Below, one piece after another: positions 30,830-39,762 of a DNA stretch of 39,762 bases. This stretch comes from Nonomuraea solani (GTDB lineage: Bacteria > Actinomycetota > Actinomycetes > Streptosporangiales > Streptosporangiaceae). The first letter of the stretch is position 1, and each line of letters opens with the position of its first letter. The DNA lies in assembly GCF_900108335.1 (NCBI RefSeq), contig NZ_FNVT01000045.1:1-39762 (forward strand), written 5' to 3'. The notes below the pieces were generated by a model. That model worked only from the letters and a program-made list of their open reading frames with translations. It had not been told where the DNA came from and searched no databases. Position numbers and translations under genes: made by a program.

Positions 30830-33766
30830 ATGCGGAATAACCGGCCGAGATACAACGGGACATTCATCCACGATTTTCTCGACCAAAGCGCCGCGGAGTT
30901 TCCCGAGTCACCAGCGGTGCGGGACTCCACCGGTATCTGGACCTATCACGAACTGGATACGATCAGCCACGCGGTGGACCGCTGGCTGGCCGGGCACGGC
31001 GTCGGCCATGGCGCGCGAGTGGTGGTGCAGGCCCCCACCGACCGCCGGTTGGCCGCGCTGTTCTTCGGCGTCTCCCGCCGCGGTGCCGTCTTCGTGCCGC
31101 TCAACCCGGCGATGAAGAGCTTTCACCTGCGGTCGGTGCTCGAGAACGCCGACCCCACGCTGGTGATCGTCGAATCCGCCGGTGGGAAGCCCGACGCCGT
31201 GCGCGCCCTCACCGGCGCACCGGTCCACGACTTCGAGGCGGTCTGGAACGAGGTGACCGAGCTCGCGAGCCAAGGGGCGCGCGTGGCCGTACCGAGTGAG
31301 ATCGACCCCGCGGACCTGGCCGCGCTGGTGTACACCTCAGGCAGTACGGCAGAGCCGAAAGCGGTGATCTGCCCCCACGCCCAGGTCTGCTTCGCCACCG
31401 TGGCGCTCGTCGAGGCACTCGACTACCGCCCGGACGACGTGGTCTTCTGCCGTTTCCCGATGTCCTGGGACTACGGGCTGTACAAGCTGCTGATGACCTG
31501 CGCCGTGGGCGCCGAGCTGGTCTTCACCGACGCCGGCGCCGACCTGCGGCTGGTCGACCAGTTGCGGAAGACCCGGGCGACGGTGGTGCCGATCGTACCC
31601 TCGCTGGCCAACATGATCATCGCCTCGGCGCAGCGGCAGAGTGAGCCCACCACCGGGGTGCGGTTGTTCACCAACACCGGCGCGGCGCTGCCCGCCGCCA
31701 CCATCGAGGCGCTGCGGACCCACTTCCCCGGCGCCCGGGTGGTCCGCCAGTTCGGCCAGACCGAGTGCAAGCGCATCTCCGTCATGCCTCCAGAGGAGGA
31801 GCGGGAGCGCCCGGACTCCGTCGGACGGCCGCTGCCCGGCACCACCGTGCACATCCTCGACCCCGACGGGAACCCGGTGCCCACCGGGACGACCGGGGAG
31901 ATCGTGGTGACCGGCCCGCACGTGATGCCGGGGTACTGGCGCAGTCCCGAGGTGAGCGCGAAGACCTTCCGCCACGATCCGCGTACCGGGGAGAAGCGCC
32001 TGCACACCGGTGACTACGGGCGCCTCGACAAGGACGGATACCTCTACTTCGACGGCCGGCGGGACGACATGTTCAAACGCAAGGGCATCCGGATGAGCAC
32101 CGTGGAGATCGAGGCGGCGGCGCTCGACATCGCCGGGGTACGGGCGGCCGCCGCGCTGCCCCCGGACGGCGAGCACGATCTCGCGGTCTTCGTCGAGGCC
32201 GACAACGGGGCGAAGCTGGAACCCCACGCCGTCCTCCGTGAGCTGGCCGCCCGGCTGGAGCCGGCCAAGGTGCCCGCGGTCTGCCGGGTGCTCTCGGAGA
32301 TCCCGCAGTCTGCGCACGGCAAGTACGCCCGCGACCGGCTGCGCCATCTGCACGCAGGGGAAACACGTCCGGCCGCGCCTCGTCCCCGGCAAGTGGTCCC
32401 GGATTCAGCGCCCGAGGACACGACTCAGCAGGCGCTCCCGGACTCAGTGCCCAGGGACGCGGCTCGGCAGGCGGGGCCTCACCGGAAGTCGCCGGGAATC
32501 CCCCGTGAGGAGCTGGTCCGCCGGTTCGGGTCCCCGCTTTACGTGTACGACCTGGACCGGGTCACGGCGGCGTACCGGGACCTGGCCGATTTCATGCCGG
32601 AAGGCACGGCGATCTACTACGCGCTCAAGGCCAACCCGCACCCGGACGTGGCCCGCGCGCTACGTACGGCCCCGGGCGGCGGCTGCCGTGCGGAGATCAG
32701 CTCCACCGGGGAGCTGGCCGCCGCGCTGGCCGCCGGTTTCACCGGCGCGGACTGCCTGTACACCGGGCCCGGCAAGACCGCGGAAGAGCTGGCCGAGGCG
32801 CTCGCCGCCGGGGTGCGGCTGTTCTCCGTGGAGTCGCTCACTGACCTCGAACACGTCGGCGCCGCGGCCACCGCACAGGGCACTGTCGCAAAATGCCTGC
32901 TGCGCGTGAACAGCGCCACCGCGGCCGCCGCCACCAGCATCCGGATGACCGGCACTCCCTCCCAGTTCGGCAACGACATGGAGGATCTGCCCGCGCAGGT
33001 GGCCGCGATGCGCGCGATTCCGGGCACCCGGATCATCGGCGCCCACTTCTTCCCGCTCAGCAACGCCGCGGAGGAGGACAGCCTGATCGGCGAGTTCCAG
33101 CACACCGTGACGGTCGCCGCGGAGGTGCAGCGCATCCTGGGCGAACCGCTCGAACTGGTGGATCTCGGCGGTGGGTTCTCCGCGCCGTACGGTGTGCCCG
33201 GTACGCGATCCAGCTACCCGAACCTGCGCAAAGGTCTCGAAGAGGCACTGGACCGGTACCTGCCGCAGTGGCGGGACGGCCGGCCGGGCATCGCCTGCGA
33301 GTCCGGCCGATACCTGGTGTCCGACTGTGGCGAGCTGCACACCACCGTGGTCAACGTCAAGGAGAGCCGGGGCCGTACCTTCGTCATCCTGGACGCGGGG
33401 ATCAACGCGTTCGGCGGCATGTCCGGGCTCGGACGGCTGCTCCCGGTCCAGGTCAAGCCCACGACACCGAACGGCGACACGCCGCACGCCGCCGCGCCCG
33501 GCCGCCTGGCCGCGCTGGCCGGGCCCTTGTGCACGCCCGGCGACCTGCTCGCCCGCGGGGTCGAGCTGCCCGACCCGGCCCCCGGCGATCTGGTGACCAT
33601 CCCGCACGCGGGCGCCTACGGCCTCACCGCCAGCCTGTCCCTGTTCCTCGGCCGCCCGACGCCCACCGAAGTGGTGATCCGCGGGGACGAGATCGTCTCC
33701 GTCTCCCGGCTGCAACGCCAACGGGTATACGACCTGCCGCAAAACCCCGACCCCCGGAGCGCATGA
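30830..33766 (+). CDS. Fused adenylation ligase and PLP-dependent decarboxylase
   Basis: The 978-residue protein has two enzymes. Residues 1-510 are an AMP-forming acyl/aminoacyl ligase: LVYTSGSTAEPKA (167-179), RQFGQTECKR (306-315), LHTGDYGRLDKDGYLYFDGR (391-410), FKRKGIR and the catalytic Lys498 in AHGKYARDRL. Residues 555-970 are a fold-type III decarboxylase (DapDC/BtrK-like): PLP Lys600 in YYALKANPHPD, LGGGFSAPYG (779-788), CESGRYLVSDCG (823-834), GPLCTPGD (898-905) and HAGAYG (926-931). A linker with a duplicated 13-residue unit joins them. In butirosin (BtrJ/BtrK) and vicenistatin (VinN/VinO), separate enzymes load an amino acid and decarboxylate it on a carrier protein. Here the PKS encoded next, overlapping by four bases, begins with an ACP, so an amino-acyl starter is likely. 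The amino acid is not identifiable by eye. Confidence 0.88.
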   Translation: MRNNRPRYNGTFIHDFLDQSAAEFPESPAVRDSTGIWTYHELDTISHAVDRWLAGHGVGHGARVVVQAPTDRRLAALFFGVSRRGAVFVPLNPAMKSFHLRSVLENADPTLVIVESAGGKPDAVRALTGAPVHDFEAVWNEVTELASQGARVAVPSEIDPADLAALVYTSGSTAEPKAVICPHAQVCFATVALVEALDYRPDDVVFCRFPMSWDYGLYKLLMTCAVGAELVFTDAGADLRLVDQLRKTRATVVPIVPSLANMIIASAQRQSEPTTGVRLFTNTGAALPAATIEALRTHFPGARVVRQFGQTECKRISVMPPEEERERPDSVGRPLPGTTVHILDPDGNPVPTGTTGEIVVTGPHVMPGYWRSPEVSAKTFRHDPRTGEKRLHTGDYGRLDKDGYLYFDGRRDDMFKRKGIRMSTVEIEAAALDIAGVRAAAALPPDGEHDLAVFVEADNGAKLEPHAVLRELAARLEPAKVPAVCRVLSEIPQSAHGKYARDRLRHLHAGETRPAAPRPRQVVPDSAPEDTTQQALPDSVPRDAARQAGPHRKSPGIPREELVRRFGSPLYVYDLDRVTAAYRDLADFMPEGTAIYYALKANPHPDVARALRTAPGGGCRAEISSTGELAAALAAGFTGADCLYTGPGKTAEELAEALAAGVRLFSVESLTDLEHVGAAATAQGTVAKCLLRVNSATAAAATSIRMTGTPSQFGNDMEDLPAQVAAMRAIPGTRIIGAHFFPLSNAAEEDSLIGEFQHTVTVAAEVQRILGEPLELVDLGGGFSAPYGVPGTRSSYPNLRKGLEEALDRYLPQWRDGRPGIACESGRYLVSDCGELHTTVVNVKESRGRTFVILDAGINAFGGMSGLGRLLPVQVKPTTPNGDTPHAAAPGRLAALAGPLCTPGDLLARGVELPDPAPGDLVTIPHAGAYGLTASLSLFLGRPTPTEVVIRGDEIVSVSRLQRQRVYDLPQNPDPRSA
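32399..32476 (+). repeat. 39-bp tandem duplication in the interdomain linker
   Basis: Two units, 32399-32437 and 32438-32476, encode PDSAPEDTTQQAL and PDSVPRDAARQAG between the ligase and decarboxylase domains. The duplication keeps the frame. Confidence 0.75.
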
Positions 33767-36700
33767 TGGCAACCCCAGGCGACCACGGCGGCCCTTCCGC
33801 GGCCGGGCTCGACGGCCTCGACGAGCTGCCCGCCGCGGAGCAACGCCGGGTGCTCCTGGAGCTGGTGCACCGGGAGACCAGGGAGGCGCTGCTCGGGGTG
33901 GAGGGCGGCGAGCTGGCCGAGGTTACCTCCAACCGGCCGTTCCGCGAGCTCGGCCTCGACTCGCTGGCCGCGGTGGACCTGCACGACCGGCTGGTCGACG
34001 CCACCGGCGTGACGTTGCCGATGACCCTGGCCTTCGACTACCCCACGCCCGCGCTGGTCGCCGACTACATCCGCGCCGCCGTACTCGGACTGCCCGTGCC
34101 GGAGCCCGCGGGAAGCCGCACGGGCGTCCTGGAGGCCACACCGGACACCGACGCCGACCCGATCGTCCTCGTCGGCATCGGGTGCCGGTTCCCCGGCGGC
34201 GTCGACTCCGCCGAGGGACTGTGGCGAATCTTCGCCGAGGAACGCGAGGTGCTCGGCGGCTTTCCCACCGACCGCGGCTGGGATCTGGAGAACCTCTTCG
34301 ACCCGAACCCGGACGCCCCGGGGAAGAGCTACGTGCGCCGCGGCGGCTTTCTGCCCGACGCGACCGGGTTCGACGCCGATTTCTTCGGCATCAACCCGCG
34401 CGAGGCGCTGGCCATGGACCCGCAGCAGCGGGTGGTGCTGGAAACCTCCTGGGCCGCGCTGGAGCACGCGGGCATCGACCCGACGTCGCTGCGCGACCGG
34501 CCCGTCGGCACGTTCTTCGGCGCCGAGGTGCACGAGTACGGCGTGCGCGTGCACCAGGCGCCGGAAGGCCTGGACGGCTACCTGATGACCGGCAACGCGC
34601 CGAGTCTGGTCTCCGGCCGGCTGGCCTATCTGCTCGGCCTGTCCGGGCCGGCGATCACGGTGGACACCGCGTGCTCCGGCGCGATCGTCTCGCTGCACCT
34701 GGCCTGCTCCTCGCTACGCTCAGGCGAGTCCTCCCTGGCCTTGGTCGGCGGGGTGACGGTGATGGGCAGCCCCGGCATGTTCACCGCGTTCAGCCGGCAG
34801 CGGGGGCTGGCCCCGGACGGCCGGGTGAAGGCGTTCGCCGATGGCGCGGACGGCACCGCGTTCTCCGAGGGTGTCGGGGTGCTGGTGGTGGAGCGGCTGT
34901 CGGAGGCGCGCCGCCACGGGCACCGGGTGCTGGCCGTGGTACGCGGCACCGCGATCAACCAGGACGGCAGGTCCAACGGGCTGACCGCGCCGAGCGGTCC
35001 CGCGCAGCGCCGGCTCATCCGGGACGCACTGGCGTCCGCCCGGCTGGAGGCCGCGGACGTGAACGCGGTCGACGCGCACGGTACGGGGACGGCGTTGGGG
35101 GACCCGATCGAGGCGCACGCGCTGCTGGCCACCTACGGCCAGGACCGGCAGTCGCCGCTGTGGCTGGGCTCGGCCAAGTCCAACCTGGGTCACACCCAGG
35201 CGGCCGGCGGCATTGCCAGTGTGATCAAGATGGTCATGGCGATGCGGCACGGGCTCTTGCCCAAGACGCTGCACGTGGACGCGCCGTCGTCGAAGGTGGA
35301 CTGGTCCGGCGGGGCGGTGGAACTGCTGACCGAGGCCCGGCAGTGGCCGCAGGTCGAGGGCCGGCCGCGCCGGGCGGGGGTGTCGTCGTTCGGCATCTCC
35401 GGCACCAACGCTCATGTGATCTTGGAAGAACCGCCCGTCGAGGAGCCGTCGGTGGTCGGCGGCGGTACGGCCATGCCCGCTGTTGAGGAAGCGCTGGCCG
35501 GGGCGGGGTCGGCAGAGCGGGACAGCATCACGGCCACTGCTCCCGAGGCTACAGGGACGGTTCCTGTGTTGCCGGTGCCTGTGATGGTGTCGGCCAGGAG
35601 TCAGGCTGCGTTGCGGGCGCAGGCCGGTCGGCTGGCCGAGTACATGACCGAGCACGGCGCGGCCGATGTGCTGGAGGTGGCCGTCGGGTTGACCCGAAGG
35701 GCCGCCCTGGAGCACCGGGCGGTGCTGCCGGTGGCGGACCGGGAGGGTCTGCTGGCCGGGCTGCGTGCACTGGCCGCTGACGAGCCGGCGACCGGAGGGT
35801 CGGAGCCGTCTTCGGTGGTGGGGCGGGTGCGGCCGGGCCGGGTGGCGGTGCTGTTCTCCGGTCAGGGTGCCCAGCGGCCCGGGATGGGTCGTGAGCTGTA
35901 TGCGGCTTTCCCGGTGTTCGCCCGTGCCTTCGATGAGACCTGCGCGCTACTGGAAGCCGAGCTCACCGCCTCCGATGCTGCAGAGGTTGTGAGCGGCCTG
36001 GCAGGTGGAGTGGGCTTGCGGGAGATCATCCTTAGCGAGGCTGGTGGTTCTGGGGCTGCTGGGTCCGGCTCTGGTGGGGTACTGAATCAGACGGTGTTCG
36101 CCCAGGCCGGGCTGTTCGCGGTGGAGACGGCGTTGTACCGGCTGCTGGAATCGCTAGGGGTCCGGCCCGATTACGTGGCCGGGCATTCGCTGGGCGAGAT
36201 CACCGCCGCGCATGTGGCCGGAGTGCTGGACCTGGCCGACGCGTGCCGCCTGGTGGCCGCCCGTGGCCGGTTGATGCAGGCGCTGCCGTCCGGAGGCGCA
36301 ATGGCGGCGATCGGCTGCGACGAAGACGTGCTCGCCCCGGTGCTGGCCGGCTACGACCAGGTGGCGGTGGCTGCGGTGAACGCGCCCGGCGCGGTGGTGG
36401 TCTCCGGTGCGTCCGGCCAGGTGGAGCAGGTCATCGAGTGGGCGCGGCAGCACGGACACCGGACCCGGCCGCTGCGGGTATCGCACGCATTCCACTCCCC
36501 GCTGATGGAGCCGATGCTGGCCGAGTTCGAAGAGGTCGTGGCGGGGCTGACGTTGCGGCGTCCAGAGCTGCCGCTGGTGTCCAACGTCTCGGGAGACCTC
36601 GCCGGCGCCGAAATCACCGAGCCCGAGTACTGGGTCGAGCACGTACGCCGACCGGTGCGGTTCGCCGACACCGTCACCACTCTGCGTGGGCACGGGGTCG

Positions 36701-39700
36701 GCTGTTTCATCGAGGCAGGTCCGGACGCCCAGCTCACCCCCATGATCGAACAAACCCTTACCCACGACACCAGCGAAACCGGCGGTGGGGCCGGCGACCA
36801 CGCCGAGGCCCGTATTGCCGATGGCGGCCTCGGGGAAGCAGAGCCTGCCTCGGTGGTGGCGTTGCTACGCCGCGACCGAGACGAGACCACCCAACTGATC
36901 GCTGGACTGGGTCAGGCCTGGACCTGCGGCACGGCCGTGGACTGGACCGCCTGGCCGACCTGGGCCACCGAGGCCACCGGGGCCACCGGGGCCACCGGGG
37001 CCACCGGGGCCACCGAGATCGGACCGGCCATGTCGGCTGGTGCTCGCATCGGCCATCTGGACCTGCCCACCTACCCCTTCCAGCACCGCCGCTTCTGGCT
37101 CCAGGCTGCCCCGGCCGGCGACCCGGCCGCGCTCGGCCTGAGTGCTGCCGACCACCCGATTCTGGGTGCGGTGGTGGAGCAACCCGACGGCGGCGCCATC
37201 CTGACCGGGCGGTTGTCAGCCACCGCCCAGCCCTGGCTGGCCGACCACGCGATCAACGCCACCCCGATCCTGCCCGGCACCGCCTTCGTCGAACTCGCCC
37301 TGCGCGCCGGCGACCAGGTCGGCTGCCCGGCCATCGACGAACTCACCCTGCACACCCCCCTGGAGCTACCGAGTCGGGGCCAGGTGACGATCCAGGTGGT
37401 CGCCGGCCGATCCGCCGTGGACGGGCGGCGGCCCGTGGAGATCCACTCCATCGGCGAAGACGGTGTCTGGCTACGGCACGCCACCGGCTTCCTCTCCCCC
37501 GCCCCGGCTCCCGACCCGGCGGTACACGAGTTCGCCGTCTGGCCACCACCGGGCGCGGAACCGCTCGACGTCACCGGCCTCTACCCGGCGATGGCCAACC
37601 GCGGCTACGACTACGGCCCCGCTTTCCGCGGCCTCACCCGAGCCTGGCGTCGTGGCGAGGAGGTGTTCGTCGAGGTGGCGTTGGCCGACGGGGTGGAGGC
37701 AACGGGCTTCGGCGTGCACCCGGCGCTGCTCGACGCGGCCCTCCACGCCACCGACCTGCTGCCCGGCCACGACCAGGATACGGCGTTGCCGTTCGCCTGG
37801 CGCGGGGTGTCACTGCATGCCGACGGGGCGCGTGCGGCGCGGGTCAGACTGCGCCCGGACGACGAAGCCGGGGTTCGGCTCGATCTCGCCGACCCGGTGG
37901 GCCAGCCCTTGGCCACGGTGACGTCACTGGCTTACCGCCCGGTGCCCGCGCAGTGGTCGAGTTCGCGCTCTGCGGCGCAGCAGTGGCTGCACGAGGTGGT
38001 ATGGCGGCCGGTGGACGTGACGGTGTCGTCGGATGCCATCGGCGCAGATCTGGTGATCGATGCCACCGGGTGGTCCGGGGTCGAATCTGCCGACAGTGGG
38101 CTGCTGGACCGCGTGCGCCGTGGCGTGGGTTCGGTGCTGGCCCGCTTGCAGGAGTGGCTGACTCGTGAACCGGGACATGACGCCCGGTTGGTGGTGGTGA
38201 CCCGAGGTGGGGTCGCCGCTGACGGCGGGCAGGTGGATCCGCTTCAGGCCGCGGTGTGCGGGTTGATACGGGCGGCGCAGGCGGAGAATCCGGGCCGGAT
38301 CACCCTGGTCGACCTGGCCCCAGGCGACGGTTCGCTGGAAGGCGCGCAGGTCGCCTTCGGTCTGGAGGGGGCATCGGCGAGCGCCGTGCCGATCGCCACC
38401 GCCAATGGTGAGGTGGCGCTTGGCAGCGATTCGCTGGGCCGAAGCGGCTCCGGTGTGGGCCGAAGCGGCGATGACGATGAGGTGGCTGACGCGGTGGCGG
38501 CGGCGTTGGCGTGTGGTGAGCCGGAGGTGGCGCTGCGCGGCGGCCGGCTGTGGGTGCCACGTCTGGAGCGGGTGGCATCGCCCGGTTCGGAAGATGTGGC
38601 CTCTTCCTGGTCGGCGGCTGGTGGGGCTGGTCGGGTGGGGGATGCCGGTGAGGAGCCGGTGGCGGTCTGGCCGGTGGATGGGACGACGCTGATCACCGGT
38701 GGTACTGGTGGGCTGGGTGCGTTGGTGGCGCGGCATCTGGTGGTCGAGCATGGGGTGCGGCATCTGCTGCTGGTCTCCCGTCGCGGCGCCGATGCCCCGG
38801 GGGCGGCCGAGTTGCGCGATGAGCTGGCCGGGCTGGGTGCCGAGGTGTCTGTCGCCGCTTGTGATGTGGCTGATCGGGATGCGCTGGCGGTGCTGCTGGA
38901 GGGGATTTCCGGTGCTCATCCTCTGCGGGCGGTGGTGCATGCGGCGGGGGTGGTGGATGACGGGGTGATCACGTCGTTGTCGGCCGAGCGGGTGGAGGCG
39001 GTGCTGCGGCCGAAGGTGGATGCGGCCTGGTATCTGCATGAGCTGACCCGGGCGGGTGATGTGGCTCGGTTTGTGGTGTTCTCCTCGCTGGCCGGGGTGG
39101 TGGACGGGGCGGGGCAGGGCAATTACGCGGCGGCCAACGCCTTTGTCGATGCGTTGGCGGTGGCGCGGGTGGCGGCTGGTCTGCCGGCGCTTTCGCTGGC
39201 GTGGGGGCCGTGGTCGGAGGAGCGGGGCATGGCCGGCCGGCTCAGCGGGCGGGATGAGGCGCGGATGCGCGCCGCCGGGCTGCTGTCTTTGACCGCGGCT
39301 CAGGGCCTGGCCCTGCTGGACCTGGCCCTGACCGACGTCGGCCGAGACGTCGGCCGGGCCTCCGATCGGGACTCCGGTCTGGACACTGGCCGAGACGCCG
39401 GCCGAGACGCTGGTCTGAGCGCTGGCCGGGCCCCCGGTCTGGACGCCGACCGGGACGCAGGTCTGCCCGCTAGCTTGGACGCTGGCCGGGACGCCACTCT
39501 AAGTGCCGGCCAGGCTCCCGGTCTGGGCACTGGCCGGGACGCCGCTCTGAGCGCCGGCCGGGACGCCGCGCTGGACGCCGGCCGGGATGCCGCGCTGGAC
39601 GCTGGCCGGGATGCCGCGCTGAGCCGGGACCCCGGTCTGGACGCCGGCCAGGCCCCCGGCCGGACCCCCGGTCTGGGCACTGGTCTGGGCACCCGCCGGG

Positions 39701-39762
39701 GCGCGGGTTTGGGTGCTGGTCGGCCGCATCTGGTGCCGGCTCGGTTCGATCCGGTGGCGCTG
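33763..39762 (+). CDS. Type I modular PKS, ACP-KS-AT-DH-KR (cut by window end)
   Basis: A frame of exactly 2000 codons runs from ATG 33763 past the window end. Domains in order: ACP (Ser67 in LGLDSLAAVD), KS (about 132-555; Cys304 in VDTACSGA, His in DAHGTGT and in SNLGHTQA), AT (about 690-1000; Ser809 in GHSLGE, HAFH at 908-911, which indicates malonyl-CoA), DH (from about 1131; His1162 in LADHAINATPILPG and Asp1324 in HPALLDAALHA) and KR (TGGTGGLG at 1645, Ser1775, Tyr1788; VVDDG near 1729 suggests B-type). KS1 is a condensing KS, not KSQ, so the leading ACP takes the starter from the ligase-decarboxylase. With DH and KR active, this extension would give a double bond. Two in-frame repeat tracts, at 36964 and 39334, are unusual. 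Confidence 0.95.
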   Translation, partial: MMATPGDHGGPSAAGLDGLDELPAAEQRRVLLELVHRETREALLGVEGGELAEVTSNRPFRELGLDSLAAVDLHDRLVDATGVTLPMTLAFDYPTPALVADYIRAAVLGLPVPEPAGSRTGVLEATPDTDADPIVLVGIGCRFPGGVDSAEGLWRIFAEEREVLGGFPTDRGWDLENLFDPNPDAPGKSYVRRGGFLPDATGFDADFFGINPREALAMDPQQRVVLETSWAALEHAGIDPTSLRDRPVGTFFGAEVHEYGVRVHQAPEGLDGYLMTGNAPSLVSGRLAYLLGLSGPAITVDTACSGAIVSLHLACSSLRSGESSLALVGGVTVMGSPGMFTAFSRQRGLAPDGRVKAFADGADGTAFSEGVGVLVVERLSEARRHGHRVLAVVRGTAINQDGRSNGLTAPSGPAQRRLIRDALASARLEAADVNAVDAHGTGTALGDPIEAHALLATYGQDRQSPLWLGSAKSNLGHTQAAGGIASVIKMVMAMRHGLLPKTLHVDAPSSKVDWSGGAVELLTEARQWPQVEGRPRRAGVSSFGISGTNAHVILEEPPVEEPSVVGGGTAMPAVEEALAGAGSAERDSITATAPEATGTVPVLPVPVMVSARSQAALRAQAGRLAEYMTEHGAADVLEVAVGLTRRAALEHRAVLPVADREGLLAGLRALAADEPATGGSEPSSVVGRVRPGRVAVLFSGQGAQRPGMGRELYAAFPVFARAFDETCALLEAELTASDAAEVVSGLAGGVGLREIILSEAGGSGAAGSGSGGVLNQTVFAQAGLFAVETALYRLLESLGVRPDYVAGHSLGEITAAHVAGVLDLADACRLVAARGRLMQALPSGGAMAAIGCDEDVLAPVLAGYDQVAVAAVNAPGAVVVSGASGQVEQVIEWARQHGHRTRPLRVSHAFHSPLMEPMLAEFEEVVAGLTLRRPELPLVSNVSGDLAGAEITEPEYWVEHVRRPVRFADTVTTLRGHGVGCFIEAGPDAQLTPMIEQTLTHDTSETGGGAGDHAEARIADGGLGEAEPASVVALLRRDRDETTQLIAGLGQAWTCGTAVDWTAWPTWATEATGATGATGATGATEIGPAMSAGARIGHLDLPTYPFQHRRFWLQAAPAGDPAALGLSAADHPILGAVVEQPDGGAILTGRLSATAQPWLADHAINATPILPGTAFVELALRAGDQVGCPAIDELTLHTPLELPSRGQVTIQVVAGRSAVDGRRPVEIHSIGEDGVWLRHATGFLSPAPAPDPAVHEFAVWPPPGAEPLDVTGLYPAMANRGYDYGPAFRGLTRAWRRGEEVFVEVALADGVEATGFGVHPALLDAALHATDLLPGHDQDTALPFAWRGVSLHADGARAARVRLRPDDEAGVRLDLADPVGQPLATVTSLAYRPVPAQWSSSRSAAQQWLHEVVWRPVDVTVSSDAIGADLVIDATGWSGVESADSGLLDRVRRGVGSVLARLQEWLTREPGHDARLVVVTRGGVAADGGQVDPLQAAVCGLIRAAQAENPGRITLVDLAPGDGSLEGAQVAFGLEGASASAVPIATANGEVALGSDSLGRSGSGVGRSGDDDEVADAVAAALACGEPEVALRGGRLWVPRLERVASPGSEDVASSWSAAGGAGRVGDAGEEPVAVWPVDGTTLITGGTGGLGALVARHLVVEHGVRHLLLVSRRGADAPGAAELRDELAGLGAEVSVAACDVADRDALAVLLEGISGAHPLRAVVHAAGVVDDGVITSLSAERVEAVLRPKVDAAWYLHELTRAGDVARFVVFSSLAGVVDGAGQGNYAAANAFVDALAVARVAAGLPALSLAWGPWSEERGMAGRLSGRDEARMRAAGLLSLTAAQGLALLDLALTDVGRDVGRASDRDSGLDTGRDAGRDAGLSAGRAPGLDADRDAGLPASLDAGRDATLSAGQAPGLGTGRDAALSAGRDAALDAGRDAALDAGRDAALSRDPGLDAGQAPGRTPGLGTGLGTRRGAGLGAGRPHLVPARFDPVAL
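36964..37017 (+). repeat. 9-bp in-frame repeat between AT and DH
   Basis: Six units of GCCACCGGG or GCCACCGAG encode Ala-Thr-Gly/Glu triplets in the linker after the AT domain (about residues 1068-1085). The four central units are identical. Confidence 0.9.
39334..39717 (+). repeat. 24-bp-unit in-frame insertion in the KR region
   Basis: About 128 codons separate LALLDLALT from GRPHLVPARFDPVAL, which in ordinary KR domains are almost adjacent. Most of the tract is built of 24-bp units, for example 39505-39528, 39529-39552, 39553-39576, 39577-39600 and 39601-39624, of the plan GC-x-GGCCGGGACGCCG, encoding AGRDAALD/S. Two truncated units (12 and 15 bp) keep the frame because all lengths are multiples of three. 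Confidence 0.9.

Overview
The window is high-GC actinobacterial DNA. GC-rich third codon positions, Shine-Dalgarno sequences of the AGGAGG type, an F420-type deazaflavin oxidoreductase, two P450s, an ECF42 sigma factor and a type I polyketide synthase (PKS) all fit a filamentous actinomycete. A member of the Streptosporangiales such as Nonomuraea is plausible, but the sequence alone does not settle the genus. I see no rRNA, tRNA, CRISPR array or replication origin.

Left part (1-23.4 kb). The left edge cuts an IS982-type transposase, which lies beside a TetR regulator that has lost its DNA-binding domain. A dense accessory region of regulators and oxidoreductases follows. It includes divergent pairs MarR/old yellow enzyme, XRE-MmyB/aldo-keto reductase, TetR/SDR, AraC/aldo-keto reductase and MarR/SDR, plus an ArsR-like regulator opposite a duplicated membrane protein. 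Most pairs have a visible dyad between them. Also here are two P450s (one lacking the normal ExxR motif), a lipoprotein amidase, a VOC protein, a small secreted four-cysteine protein, an ECF42 sigma factor with its DGPF partner opposite an MFS exporter, and a GntR/HAD pair. The most unusual gene is a transmembrane Ser/Thr kinase (4056-6098). Its outer domain is a GH6 cellulase fold in which the catalytic acid and the base-side Asp are replaced.

Middle part (23.4-30.8 kb). This stretch holds a two-component system, a TAP-like secreted hydrolase, an ABC ATPase/permease pair, the 3' remnant of an ABC exporter, and several short tandem repeats between genes. The ABC ATPase carries an in-frame insertion built of 24-bp and 45-bp repeats.

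Right part (30.8 kb to the end). This is the start of a modular PKS cluster. A fused adenylation-decarboxylase protein is followed, with a 4-bp overlap, by a PKS that begins with an ACP and continues KS-AT(malonyl)-DH-KR before leaving the window. By analogy with BtrJ/BtrK and VinN/VinO, the fusion probably loads an amino acid on the ACP and decarboxylates it to give an amino-acyl starter. Both proteins carry in-frame repeats, including a 24-bp-unit insertion of about 128 codons in the KR region.

Two themes stand out: the kinase with a predicted inactive GH6 ectodomain, and a cluster of tandem repeat expansions to the right of 23.4 kb that stay in frame wherever they fall inside genes.
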